A stretch of 13,002 bases of DNA from an uncultured Pedobacter sp. GTDB taxonomy: Bacteria; Bacteroidota; Bacteroidia; Sphingobacteriales; Sphingobacteriaceae. Below are positions 1 through 7,513 of the stretch, piece after piece (the stretch's first letter is position 1; every line of letters begins with the position of its first letter). The DNA is taken from positions 1-13,002 of the forward strand of contig CAMLDJ010000147.1 of the NCBI GenBank assembly GCA_946478755.1. Direction: 5' to 3'. The notes under the pieces are model-generated. The model was not told where the DNA came from. It searched no databases and worked only from the letters and a program-made list of their open reading frames with translations. The position numbers and the translations under genes were made by a program.

Positions 1-885
1 TATCTCCCGGGATTTCTAGGCCTGGAAAGCAAGCCGTCCGCCAATGTTGGCGAAGTAAAAGTTCAGGGGATTGACGGTAATTTTTCGCTCAGACAAACCG
101 TGTTTGGAGTGGACCTCACTTTACGTGGCAATATGACCTATAGCAAGAATCAGATCATTGAAAGAGATGAAGAAAATACGATCTATGGATATAGATTGCA
201 GGAAGGGCATCGCGTAAACCAAGCCAGAGGCCTGGTGGCTTTAGGGCTGTTTACAGATTATGATGATATCAGAAATAGCCCAGAGCAAACATTTGGCGAA
301 GTAATGCCCGGCGATATCAAGTACAAAGATGTAAACGGTGATGGTAAAGTTGACGACACGGATATTGTTGCGATCGGAGCAACAACCAGGCCGAATCTGA
401 CCTATGGATTTGGGCTCTCCGCCCGTTGGAAAGGTATAGACATCAATGCGCATTTTCAAGGGATAGGAAAGTCCAGCTACTTTATCGACGGTAGCTCAGT
501 GTATATGTTCCAGGGTGGAGACGGCTGGGGAAATGTATTAAATGAACTGGCAAACAGTAACCGTTGGATTCTGGGACAAAATGAAGACCCGAACGCCGAA
601 TATCCACGGTTAACTTATGGCGCAAATTCAAATAATTACCGGAAATCCACCTTCTGGCTCAAAGACGGGTCGTACATGCGTTTGAAAACCCTTGATATCG
701 GTTATCAGTTCCCTAAGTCCTTGGTTAATAGGGTCCGGCTGACTAATGCACGTATATTCTTTGTCGGCACTAACCTGTATACCTTTTCAAAATTCAAGCT
801 TTGGGATCCGGAATTAGGAAACCCAAATGGAAAAGTTTACCCGCTTAGCAAAACGTTTTCAGTGGGATTATCAGTCGGTCTATAA
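1..885 (+). CDS. SusC-family TonB-dependent outer-membrane receptor, C-terminal part (5' end outside window)
   Basis: The reading frame is open from base 1 to the TAA at 883-885, so about 294 C-terminal residues are visible and the start lies upstream. SusC proteins are TonB-dependent outer-membrane barrels that import glycans captured by a partner SusD lid. Family signs here are the GDIKYKDVNGDGKVDD stretch (about bases 310-357), which is typical of the SusC barrel, then alternating aromatic beta-strand segments. The end YPLSKTFSVGLSVGL resembles the usual terminal barrel strand with its hydrophobic final residue. The SusD gene follows after 25 bp, which fits a co-transcribed SusCD pair. The signal peptide, carboxypeptidase-like domain, TonB box and plug are not visible, so FecR/anti-sigma coupling cannot be judged. 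Family assignment is firm; the substrate is unknown. Confidence 0.93.
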   Translation, partial: YLPGFLGLESKPSANVGEVKVQGIDGNFSLRQTVFGVDLTLRGNMTYSKNQIIERDEENTIYGYRLQEGHRVNQARGLVALGLFTDYDDIRNSPEQTFGEVMPGDIKYKDVNGDGKVDDTDIVAIGATTRPNLTYGFGLSARWKGIDINAHFQGIGKSSYFIDGSSVYMFQGGDGWGNVLNELANSNRWILGQNEDPNAEYPRLTYGANSNNYRKSTFWLKDGSYMRLKTLDIGYQFPKSLVNRVRLTNARIFFVGTNLYTFSKFKLWDPELGNPNGKVYPLSKTFSVGLSVGL

Positions 886-910
886 GAACAAGAAGAAGAA
901 CAAGAAGAAG
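884..910 (+). repeat. 12-bp tandem repeat filling the SusC-SusD spacer
   Basis: The unit AAGAACAAGAAG occurs twice without mismatch (884-895 and 896-907), followed by a partial AAG (908-910) directly before the SusD ATG at 911. The repeat begins at the last two bases of the SusC stop codon and makes up the whole intergenic spacer. It is pure purine except for two C residues. Bacteroidota rely on A-rich leaders more than Shine-Dalgarno pairing, so this stretch is also the ribosome-landing region of SusD. A change in copy number would change the spacing in 12-bp steps. Confidence 0.85.
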
Positions 911-2989
911 ATGAAAAAATTACCTATAATTTTAACCCTTGCGGCGGCTGTTTTGATATTCGGTGGCTGCAAAAAATATCTGGACTCAGATTATCTGTTT
1001 GATGAACGAATGACCACCGAGGATGTATTTACCAATTCTGATTATGCAAACAGATGGCTGGCGCGGGCTTATTTCTTTCTGGGAAGTGATTTTATGCAGG
1101 ATGTAAGCAGTAAGAAAGCGGTGCCCTTCAATTTTGCAGATGATATGTTTTACGGTGATGAAAGTGATGGATATCGAAGATGGAAATACGGTCAATACGA
1201 TGAAAGTGGCTTAAAAAACGAAAGCTTAGACATTTGGAATACGGGCTATAAAGGAATCCGGCAGGCTTCTATTTTCCTCCAGAATATCGATATCAACAAG
1301 CAGTTTACGGCAAAGGAAATTGCAGAACTTAAGGGACAAGCCCGGTTTTTAAGAGCTTATTTTTATTGGATCCTGTTACGTACCTATGGTCCTGTGCCTA
1401 TTGTGCCTGATGAAGGCATCGATTATACAAAAGAGTATGACGAAATCGCCCAGCCAAGAAATAGCTACGAAGAATGCGCAACGTATCTTTCTAACGAACT
1501 CGTAGAGGCTGCAAAAGCACTTCCGCTTTCGCAAGGGATACAGCAAATTGCCCGGCCTACCCGTGGTGCTGCTTTGGCCCTTCGTGCCAAAATACTATTG
1601 TATGCGGCAAGTCCCCTAGCCAATGGAAAAGCTCCTGCTGAAGTAGCTGCTGTCATGGTGAATAAAGATGGAAAAGCTTTACTTTCGGCTACATATGATG
1701 AATCCAAATGGGCCAGGGCCGCTGCCGCCGCAAAGGATGTCATGGACCTGGGACAATACCATTTGTATGTTGCTTACCGGAAAGAAACGGGAGATATTGC
1801 CTATCCGGCAACGGTTACGCCTCCGGCCGACAATAACTTCTCTAACAACAACTGGCCGCTCGGCTGGAAAGACATTGATCCTTTTGAGTCTTACCGGTCT
1901 GTCTTTAACGGGGCAGTTCCTGCTTATCAAAATCCGGAACTGATCTTCACCCGTGGTCAGAATCAGGGCGGCGAAGGAATAAACGTGCTGGTCTTACATC
2001 AATTGCCGCGCCTTGAGGGTAAAGGATACAATTCACATGGCATGACCCAAAAGCAGATTGATGCATATTACATGAATGATGGCAGCGATATACCGGGCAT
2101 GAATGATATGTATGCAGGAAGACCCGGTTACCAGGGCCGCTTCAACACGCAGCCACGCACAACAGGTTTTGTAAAGCAACCGGAATTGGCGAACTACCCT
2201 GAATTAGGACCCCTGGGCGTTGATGTCAATAAACAGTACGCAAAGCGTGAGCCCCGCTTTTATGCTTCCGTTTCCTATAATGGCTCCACATGGAATTTTC
2301 TGAATGCAGATGTCACCAAAGATGAAAAGACTAATGTGCAGATCTTTTACTACCGTGGTGATCCTAATGGGTATAAAAATACCACCTACTGGACGCGTAC
2401 AGGGATTGGTATCAAAAAATATATACACCCGGATGATATCAGTAATGTGGCGGTTACCGCATACGACCGAAGCCGGATGAAGGAAAAAGTTGATCCTGCC
2501 ATCCGCTATGCAGAAGTGTTGCTGATCTATGCAGAAGCCTTGAATGAATTGAATGGATCTTACAGCATCCCTTCATGGGATGGCAGCACCACACATGCCA
2601 TATCACGGAATGTTGCAGAAATGAAAAAAGGGATCCAGCCGGTTCGGATCCGTGCTGGCTTAGCTGATTATGCAGGCGATGTATATTCCGATCAGCAGAA
2701 ATTCCGAATAAAATTAAAGAGAGAGCGTCAGATCGAGCTATTTGCCGAAGGACACCGTTATTTCGACTTGCGCCGATGGACAGATGCCCCGGCCGAAGAG
2801 TCTGCCCCGGTTTATGGATATAATTCCTATGCCACTAAACTTCAGGCAGACCTTTTCCATATGCCGGTTGAGACTCCATCCCTGCCTTCCATTTTTACGC
2901 TTAAAATGTGGTTTTGGCCGATTCATTTCGATGAGCTCAGACGCAATAAATTCCTGGTACAAAACCCAGGCTGGACAAATCCTGAATAA
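911..2989 (+). CDS. SusD/RagB-family glycan-binding outer-membrane lipoprotein
   Basis: This 692-residue protein is the likely lid partner of the upstream SusC and would sit on the cell surface. I chose the ATG at 911 because it directly yields a lipoprotein signal: MKK, a hydrophobic core, then FGGC with the lipidated Cys at residue 20. The frame stays open upstream to 827, but that stretch overlaps the SusC gene and encodes a K/N-rich run, so it is not credible as coding. SusD hallmarks are the N-terminal region after CKKYLDSD, the RFLRAYFYWILLRTYGPVPIV segment in the TPR-like part, the C-terminal IRYAEVLLIYAEALNELNG segment, and RERQIELFAEGHRYFDLRRW. The ending FDELRRNKFLVQNPGW is typical of the family. 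The length is on the large side for SusD. The next gene starts 19 bp downstream. The bound glycan cannot be deduced. Confidence 0.95.
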   Translation: MKKLPIILTLAAAVLIFGGCKKYLDSDYLFDERMTTEDVFTNSDYANRWLARAYFFLGSDFMQDVSSKKAVPFNFADDMFYGDESDGYRRWKYGQYDESGLKNESLDIWNTGYKGIRQASIFLQNIDINKQFTAKEIAELKGQARFLRAYFYWILLRTYGPVPIVPDEGIDYTKEYDEIAQPRNSYEECATYLSNELVEAAKALPLSQGIQQIARPTRGAALALRAKILLYAASPLANGKAPAEVAAVMVNKDGKALLSATYDESKWARAAAAAKDVMDLGQYHLYVAYRKETGDIAYPATVTPPADNNFSNNNWPLGWKDIDPFESYRSVFNGAVPAYQNPELIFTRGQNQGGEGINVLVLHQLPRLEGKGYNSHGMTQKQIDAYYMNDGSDIPGMNDMYAGRPGYQGRFNTQPRTTGFVKQPELANYPELGPLGVDVNKQYAKREPRFYASVSYNGSTWNFLNADVTKDEKTNVQIFYYRGDPNGYKNTTYWTRTGIGIKKYIHPDDISNVAVTAYDRSRMKEKVDPAIRYAEVLLIYAEALNELNGSYSIPSWDGSTTHAISRNVAEMKKGIQPVRIRAGLADYAGDVYSDQQKFRIKLKRERQIELFAEGHRYFDLRRWTDAPAEESAPVYGYNSYATKLQADLFHMPVETPSLPSIFTLKMWFWPIHFDELRRNKFLVQNPGWTNPE

Positions 2990-3008
2990 CTTATTTTAAA
3001 TAGCTACA

Positions 3009-4010
3009 ATGAAGAAGTATATATATATCTTATTTTTAGTGATCACAACGGCGATAAGCTTTGTCTCATGTAAAAATGAATGGGAAGAAGAGCAATTCAA
3101 CCAAATGGCCTCATTTAAAGCCATACCAGGTGCTCAGGGGGTAACATGGAGTTACTTACGTTATAATGCAGCAGGCGTAGTACGATACAACCTTCCGATT
3201 GTGATGAGTGGCTCGACGCCAAATAATAAACCGCGTACCATACATATCGGTTTGGATCCTGACACACTGGCAAGATTAAATCAGGAGCAATATGGTCATC
3301 GTCAGGAGCTATATTTCAAGCAACTGGATCCCAAATATTATAATTTGCCCAAAACCATCACTGTACCGGAAGGGGTAAGCACCATTTCATTACCGATCGA
3401 CTTTACCATGGGCGACCTGGATCAATCCGATAAATGGGTGTTACCGCTGCAAATTTTAGATGACCCTTCTTACGATTATAAAGCCAATCCAAACAAGAGC
3501 TTCCGGAGAGCGATGTTGCGTGTTACCCCTTTTAATAACTATTCTGGTGAATATGGCGGTACCTTGTACAAGATATTTCTTGACGGAGAGACTGAGCCGC
3601 TCACTTTAAATACCCACCGGACTTTTGTAGTGGATGACAAAACCATTTTTCTTTATGCCGGAACCAGGGATATAGACTATCTCGACCGCAAAAATTATAA
3701 GGTGTTTATTAAGTTTACGGAGGATAAAATCGATATTCAAAAGAAAAAACTGGAAATCTCGAGTGACAATACGGCAAACAACAAGTTCAAGCTGGGTGCA
3801 TCACAATCCTACTATACCATGGATGAGGAATGGGATGCAAAGCTTCCCTATATGAAGCACATCTATATCACACTCTTTTTGTCATACGAGTTTGAGGATT
3901 ATACAACAGTTCCCGGACAAAGGCTGAAATATAAGGTAGAAGGTACATTATCTATGCAACGCGACCTGAATACATTGATCCCTGATGAGGATCAGCAAAT
4001 TCAATGGTAA
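3009..4010 (+). CDS. DUF4973/DUF1735-like surface lipoprotein of a SusCD locus
   Basis: The gene encodes 333 residues and starts 19 bp after SusD, so it is the third gene of the same operon. Residues 1-21 form a lipoprotein signal (MKKYIYILFL core, FVSC lipobox, Cys21). The mature N-terminus CKNEWEEEQ is acidic just after the Cys, like the surface-export signal described for Bacteroidota lipoproteins, so it is probably exposed outside. The opening CKNEWEEEQ...ASFKA, the VRYNLPIVMSG segment and the NNYSGEYGGTLYKIFLDG segment match, from memory, proteins named DUF4973 with a BT_3987/DUF1735-like domain. Such proteins accompany SusCD and are thought to be accessory glycan-binding subunits in the SusE/F position. 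No catalytic motif is visible. The lipoprotein call is firm; the exact domain name needs a profile search. Confidence 0.8.
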   Translation: MKKYIYILFLVITTAISFVSCKNEWEEEQFNQMASFKAIPGAQGVTWSYLRYNAAGVVRYNLPIVMSGSTPNNKPRTIHIGLDPDTLARLNQEQYGHRQELYFKQLDPKYYNLPKTITVPEGVSTISLPIDFTMGDLDQSDKWVLPLQILDDPSYDYKANPNKSFRRAMLRVTPFNNYSGEYGGTLYKIFLDGETEPLTLNTHRTFVVDDKTIFLYAGTRDIDYLDRKNYKVFIKFTEDKIDIQKKKLEISSDNTANNKFKLGASQSYYTMDEEWDAKLPYMKHIYITLFLSYEFEDYTTVPGQRLKYKVEGTLSMQRDLNTLIPDEDQQIQW

Positions 4011-4036
4011 AACGAAAGATCCGTTTATAAAAATGT

Positions 4037-4066
4037 GGGGTTGTCCATAATTGACAACCCCTTTTT
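4037..4066. terminator. Rho-independent terminator ending the SusCD operon, probably bidirectional
   Basis: A perfect 9-bp stem, GGGGTTGTC (4037-4045) with GACAACCCC (4053-4061), encloses a 7-base loop and is followed by five T residues (4062-4066). It starts 26 bp after the stop of the DUF4973-like gene. On the minus strand the same stem is followed by ACATTTTT, so it may also stop transcription coming from the convergent antiporter gene. Confidence 0.88.
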
Positions 4067-4146
4067 ATTAACCGCAGCTGTATTTCGGCAATTCGCTCCA
4101 GTTCAGCTTTCCATTGACCGTTATTTAGCATATTCCATAAAATTCC

Positions 4147-4189
4147 AATGTGGATTTACTATCATCAAGTTAAGCAATTTATCCACATT
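4147..4189. repeat. 9-bp inverted repeat containing a consensus DnaA-box sequence
   Basis: AATGTGGAT (4147-4155) and ATCCACATT (4181-4189) are perfect inverted copies separated by 25 bases. The right arm includes TTATCCACA (4179-4187), which matches the DnaA-box consensus; the left arm gives AAATCCACA on the minus strand. The repeat lies between two convergent genes and lacks a following T-run, so it is a poor terminator. Its function is unknown. Confidence 0.5.
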
Positions 4190-4220
4190 TTCCTATCTCC
4201 AACGCGATCAATTTGCTCAA

Positions 4221-5795
4221 TTATAAAAACCGAAGTTTTTCTTCTTCAATATCTAACTGCTGCAAGTGCTCCCTGATAACATCTTCATCAAAATGTCTGT
4301 CTCCCTTGTTTTGAGTAAGTAACCATTGCCTTTGCACCTCCAAAGTACTGGCATAAATTGCTTTGGTTTCAGCAGAAATTGATATTTCCAGATCCTCATC
4401 GTTTTTACCTTTCCATTTGTGGGTCAATTCTTGGAGCAAACTACTTTCTTTTAGTTGTTGGCTATAATTATTTGTAACGTGTTGTAGCGCTTCTCTCGCC
4501 AGTTCTCTTTTAATCATGGTATCTGCTTCTTCCTTTGGAACATAATCATCAAAGTCAGGCAAGCGGACTTTCTTTATCAATAACGGAAGCGTCAGTCCCT
4601 GTAATAATAAGGTGGTTAATATGACGATGAACGTGATAAACAAAATAAGATTTCGCTGGGGAAATGGTTCACCATTGGACAGATAAATAGGGATAGACAA
4701 TGCCGCCGCCAGGGATACCACCCCACGCATTCCCGCCCAGCCTAATACCAACGGCACTTTGTAACCGGGGTTTCTCGTATCCGCTACAGTTATAAAGTTT
4801 CTCATGATCAAAGTTATAATCACTGCCCCATAGGCCGACAACATTCTCACAACAATGAGCACTGCGGTAACCAATAAGCCATAACCTATTGCAGTCGAAA
4901 TGCGCACATCTCCAAGCCCCGAAGTAATGTCGGGCAAAACAAGCCCGATCATTAAAAAGACCAGGCCGTTGAGTGCAAATACGAGGCTTTCCCAAACATT
5001 TACACCGCGTAAACGCGAGGCACTGCCCAAAAAGTGATGCCTTTTATAAGAGAGCAGCAAGCCTCCGCCAACTACTGCCAACACTCCGGAACTATGTGCC
5101 TCCTCAGCGGCGATGTACATGATATAGGGGGTTACGATAGATAACACAGTATCCATGTTTACATCAGTAGGCAAGTGTTTATGGAGCTTCATAAAGATCC
5201 ATCCTATAAGCAATCCGATACCAAGACCTCCAATTACCATCCAGACCAGACTTAAAGCTGCAGTATACCAGATAAACTGGCCTGTAGCTACAGCAATCAT
5301 TGCAAACCGAAAAATAATCAGAGATGATGCATCATTCAATAAACTTTCCCCTTCCAATATGGATGACATCCGCTTTGGAACTTTAACAAACTTTAAGATG
5401 GCTCCTGCACTTACGGCATCAGGTGGCGATACGATACCGCCTAGTAAAAATCCGAGTGCCAAAGAAAAGCCGGGTATAAGCGTATTCGCAACTAAGGCTA
5501 CCGATAAAGCGGTGAGAAATACGACGATAAAGGCAAAACTGCTGATAATACGACGCCAACGCCACAGTTCCTTCCATGAAATTGCCCAGGCTGCTTCATA
5601 AAGTAATGGCGGTAAAAATATAATGAAAATCAATTCCGGTTTAAGATGCAGCACAGGAATACCAGGTATCAAGCTGATCAGCAACCCGGAAATTACAAGC
5701 AATACCGGATAGGTAACCTTTATTTTCTTTGCCAGCATTATTAATAATACATTGGCAATAATAAGCATCAGGTAGAAGGGAAAATATGCGATCAT
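4221..5795 (-). CDS. Na+/H+ antiporter, CPA1 (NhaP/YjcE-like) family
   Basis: This 524-residue inner-membrane protein should exchange Na+ (or K+) for H+ in pH and salt homeostasis. About a dozen hydrophobic segments span residues 5-405. CPA1 motifs are GGIVSPPDAVSAGAI (119-133), GESLLNDASSLIIF (149-162) with the conserved Asn154-Asp155 pair, and GWAGMRGVVSLAAALSIP (352-369) with the conserved Arg357. Residues 410-524 form a charged cytoplasmic tail rich in Glu and Gln, as in the bacterial TIGR00831-like group. The ATG at 5795 starts straight into the first membrane segment. The gene stands alone: it converges on the SusCD operon, and 595 bp of non-coding DNA lie upstream. Ion preference cannot be read from the sequence. 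Confidence 0.93.
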   Translation of the reverse strand: MIAYFPFYLMLIIANVLLIMLAKKIKVTYPVLLVISGLLISLIPGIPVLHLKPELIFIIFLPPLLYEAAWAISWKELWRWRRIISSFAFIVVFLTALSVALVANTLIPGFSLALGFLLGGIVSPPDAVSAGAILKFVKVPKRMSSILEGESLLNDASSLIIFRFAMIAVATGQFIWYTAALSLVWMVIGGLGIGLLIGWIFMKLHKHLPTDVNMDTVLSIVTPYIMYIAAEEAHSSGVLAVVGGGLLLSYKRHHFLGSASRLRGVNVWESLVFALNGLVFLMIGLVLPDITSGLGDVRISTAIGYGLLVTAVLIVVRMLSAYGAVIITLIMRNFITVADTRNPGYKVPLVLGWAGMRGVVSLAAALSIPIYLSNGEPFPQRNLILFITFIVILTTLLLQGLTLPLLIKKVRLPDFDDYVPKEEADTMIKRELAREALQHVTNNYSQQLKESSLLQELTHKWKGKNDEDLEISISAETKAIYASTLEVQRQWLLTQNKGDRHFDEDVIREHLQQLDIEEEKLRFL

Positions 5796-6021
5796 AAAGG
5801 TAATTTATTGGCTGAATTGTCGGAGCTTCATAAAGCTATTAAAACATAAGCTATATTTTAAATTTCTTCTTTAGAAAGTGCAAGTTAACCTGGGGGCACG
5901 TTTTTCTTAATCGGAAAAAATCGGCAAACGAACGAAACATCTCTATATATTTTTTCGTCTTAACCAGCTTAAAATTCACACCGCGTATTCCGGGACAGGT
6001 ACTTTTTGGGCCCCATCTGAG

Positions 6022-6107
6022 AAAAGTGTATAGCCTATTGCGTTAAAAGCGTATAATTAGCCGCATAAAAAGTGTATAACCAAGGCGTCAAAAGTGTAAA
6101 GTGAATT
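6022..6107. repeat. Four imperfect direct repeats spaced 22-23 bp
   Basis: The core AAAAGYGTATAR begins at 6022 (AAAAGTGTATAG), 6045 (AAAAGCGTATAA), 6068 (AAAAGTGTATAA) and 6090 (AAAAGTGTAAAG), giving spacings of 23, 23 and 22 bp, close to two helical turns. A GCGT- or GCAT-like piece recurs near the end of each unit. The regular spacing suggests repeated binding sites for one protein. Two readings are possible: transposase-binding repeats at the end of an IS21-like element whose genes are gone, or iteron/regulator sites. No transposase gene lies nearby. Confidence 0.7.
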
Positions 6108-6120
6108 ACAATTTGCGTTA

Positions 6121-6137
6121 CCGCCTCTTATAGGCGG
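6121..6137. repeat. Short GC-rich hairpin next to the repeat array
   Basis: CCGCCT (6121-6126) and AGGCGG (6132-6137) form a perfect 6-bp stem with a 5-base loop. It directly follows the ACAATTTGCGTTACC motif and leads into a G-rich stretch. No T-run follows on the plus strand, so it is not an obvious terminator. Confidence 0.45.
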
Positions 6138-6352
6138 GCAGGGGATAGGTGGAGATTGTAAAAAATGCCAAAATCAAAGCTTAGTTGTTTTAACTTGCTC
6201 ATTGTTTGTTTGTTATAAGTTGTTTTCGTCTTGGAAGATCTTAAAAATCAGCGGGTTGTTGTTGATTATAAGGCGTGCAAAAGCCCTGTAAACATTGCAA
6301 ATAAGCGTTGGTCAAACGGAGCTCAGACGCAGGTAAAAAGAAGATTTACGTC

Positions 6353-6360
6353 TATCTTTA
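6353..6360 (+). promoter_or_regulatory. Possible Bacteroidota -7 element for the acyltransferase gene
   Basis: TATCTTTA fits seven of eight positions of the Bacteroidota -7 pattern TAnnTTTG and lies 30 bp upstream of the ATG at 6391. I could not find a matching TTTG -33 element at the usual distance, so this is only a candidate. Confidence 0.25.
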
Positions 6361-6390
6361 ATCTAGTAAGTTACTCTAAAAAGATTTAAT

Positions 6391-7137
6391 ATGAAAGTGG
6401 TCATTTATGGAACCGGGAAGATGGCGGAATTGGTATGCTACTCCTTCAACAACGATAGTCCATACGAAGTTGTGGCATTTTGTGTAGACAATGCATATGT
6501 TCCCCCAATAGGGACCACGTTGTTGGGATTACCTATACTCAGCTTTGAGCAGGTCCAGATCGAGTTTCCTAAAGACTATTACAAGATCCATATCGCGATC
6601 GGCAGAAATAATGCCAGAGAAAGTGCCTATTATAAGGTCTTGAAGGCCGGCTATTCCTTTGCAAATTACATATCGACAAAGGCCATGGTATGGCCAGATC
6701 TGGTTGTCGGAAATAATGTCTTTATCGACCAGGCTTGTAACATTCATCCTTTCGTAAGCATAGGCAATAACTGTATGTTGATCGGGGCGCGTATCGGGCA
6801 CCATGGCACAATTAAAAATAATGTTCTGCTATCAGGCAATATACTGGCCGGAAATGTAACAGTTGGTCATAATTCCTTCCTGGGCATCAACTCTTCCGTA
6901 AAAGAAGATATTTATATTGGAAATAACAACATCATCGGCGCTGGCGTGTTCATTAGCAAAAATACTGACGACGATACCCTGATCACCAATCCCGTCCCTA
7001 ATCAGCGGGTGAGAGATTCGAAAAGAATTCTTATGTTCAATAAATCAACTGCCGAAAAAGAGCCGGAACCTATTTCAAACAAGAAGGCACTTAATTTAAC
7101 CGCTCAAGAGCATGAACGTCCGGCGAAACAAGCTTAA
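6391..7137 (+). CDS. NeuD/PglD-like sugar O- or N-acyltransferase with left-handed beta-helix
   Basis: The gene encodes 248 residues. Residues 1-95 resemble the PglD N-terminal nucleotide-sugar-binding fold: VVIYGTGKMAELV (3-15), then FCVDN (30-34) and HIAIGRNNARE (67-77). Residues 98-200 form the hexapeptide-repeat beta-helix, with repeated (V/I)-G-N-N steps such as VVGNNVFID, SIGNNCMLIG, TVGHNSFLG and YIGNNNIIGAG. His137-His138 in RIGHHGTI occupy the place of the family's catalytic His. Members transfer acetyl or another acyl group from CoA to sialic acid or amino sugars of surface glycans. The last 30 residues are hydrophilic and probably disordered. No sugar-biosynthesis or glycosyltransferase gene is adjacent, so the substrate is unknown; relatives act as serine, sugar or sialic-acid O-acetyltransferases. 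It appears monocistronic, with a terminator about 100 bp downstream. Confidence 0.85.
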   Translation: MKVVIYGTGKMAELVCYSFNNDSPYEVVAFCVDNAYVPPIGTTLLGLPILSFEQVQIEFPKDYYKIHIAIGRNNARESAYYKVLKAGYSFANYISTKAMVWPDLVVGNNVFIDQACNIHPFVSIGNNCMLIGARIGHHGTIKNNVLLSGNILAGNVTVGHNSFLGINSSVKEDIYIGNNNIIGAGVFISKNTDDDTLITNPVPNQRVRDSKRILMFNKSTAEKEPEPISNKKALNLTAQEHERPAKQA

Positions 7138-7240
7138 CTACTAAGCGCATGCAACAACTGTTTCCCCCTGTCTCATGAAAATCGTGCAACAGTATAAAAC
7201 TGTATAAAAATCTGAATTTAATACCTTGAATCCAGACAAG

Positions 7241-7271
7241 CCCCTGCAATCCCATGATTGTGGGGGTTTTT
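7241..7271 (+). terminator. Rho-independent terminator downstream of the acyltransferase
   Basis: CCCCTGCAATC (7241-7251) pairs with GATTGTGGGGG (7256-7266) to give an 11-bp stem including two G-U pairs and a 4-base loop, followed by five T residues (7267-7271). It lies 103 bp after the acyltransferase stop, with no gene between, so it most likely ends that transcript. It also occupies the space where an upstream part of the following gene fragment would have to be. Confidence 0.8.
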
Positions 7272-7513
7272 GCTTTGTATTTGGATACGATAACAATAAG
7301 GTTCTGGCCTTATGTGAGTATACTGCAAAGTATAACTACGATCTTTCTACCACAGTACCCTTTACCGCCTATAAAAATTGTGATCCTGTTTCTCTTACCC
7401 CTGAACATACTTCGGTATCGTCCGACGGGAGGGGAACACTACGCCCATCATGGGAGTTAATCTATAACCACTATGCAAAAATAAAGGAGCATGGTCGCAA
7501 AAATTTTATTTAA
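7272..7513 (+). pseudogene. Probable truncated remnant of an alginate-lyase-family (PL5-like) gene
   Basis: The frame ending at TAA 7511-7513 reads about 80 residues that look like real protein. Recognizable pieces are FGYDNNKVLALCEYTAKYN, then VPFTAY, then SSDGRGTLRPSWELIYNHY. From memory this order resembles the C-terminal part of Bacteroidota alginate lyase family (PF05426) proteins, where a GRG..RP.WELIYNHY segment is conserved. The rest of the lyase is absent: upstream is a terminator, and the only in-frame start is a TTG inside non-coding sequence. The end at KNFI also seems early, so both ends may be lost. The strand and frame are clear. The family call rests on recall of the motif and needs a database search. 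An alternative is a small unrelated ORF, but the tract reads too much like a family motif for that to be my first choice. Confidence 0.5.

Larger units (their letters stand above)
5796..6390. other. 595-bp intergenic region: antiporter leader, repeat array, hairpin, acyltransferase leader
   Basis: I find no convincing gene here on either strand. From left to right it holds the presumed promoter region of the minus-strand antiporter, the motif GGGGGCACG (5892-5900), a GGGACAGG/GGGCCCC stretch (5992-6015), and four direct repeats (6022-6107). These are followed by the motif ACAATTTGCGTTACC (6108-6122), a hairpin CCGCCT/AGGCGG (6121-6126 with 6132-6137) and a G-rich stretch (6132-6152). A TAnnTTTG-like element precedes the acyltransferase. 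The composition looks like remnants of mobile or rearranged DNA rather than an ordinary promoter spacer. Confidence 0.6.

Noticed and set aside
827..910. 28-residue N-terminal extension of SusD
   Set aside because: It overlaps the end of SusC and translates the 12-bp repeat as a Lys/Asn run. The internal ATG at 911 gives a clean lipoprotein signal peptide.
4035..4226. 63-residue plus-strand ORF after the SusCD operon
   Set aside because: Its start codon lies at the base of the operon terminator hairpin and the frame runs through the terminator and the inverted repeat. The product has no family-like features.
5155..5601. 148-residue plus-strand ORF opposite the antiporter
   Set aside because: It is fully antisense to a well-supported CPA1 antiporter gene and shows no protein-family pattern; it is a shadow of that gene.
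6022..6107. CRISPR array
   Set aside because: The repeats are only about 12 bp, imperfect and separated by about 11 bp, with no cas genes; this does not fit CRISPR repeat-spacer dimensions.
6240..6380. Possible short coding stretch before the acyltransferase
   Set aside because: The plus frame can be read as CKSPVNIANKRW and onward for a few dozen codons, but it has no start codon in place and no family I recognise, so I do not report it as a gene.
7226..7271. TTG start for the lyase-like fragment
   Set aside because: The sequence from 7241 to 7271 is a strong terminator hairpin plus T-run, so translation from here is implausible; only the part after about 7272 looks protein-like.
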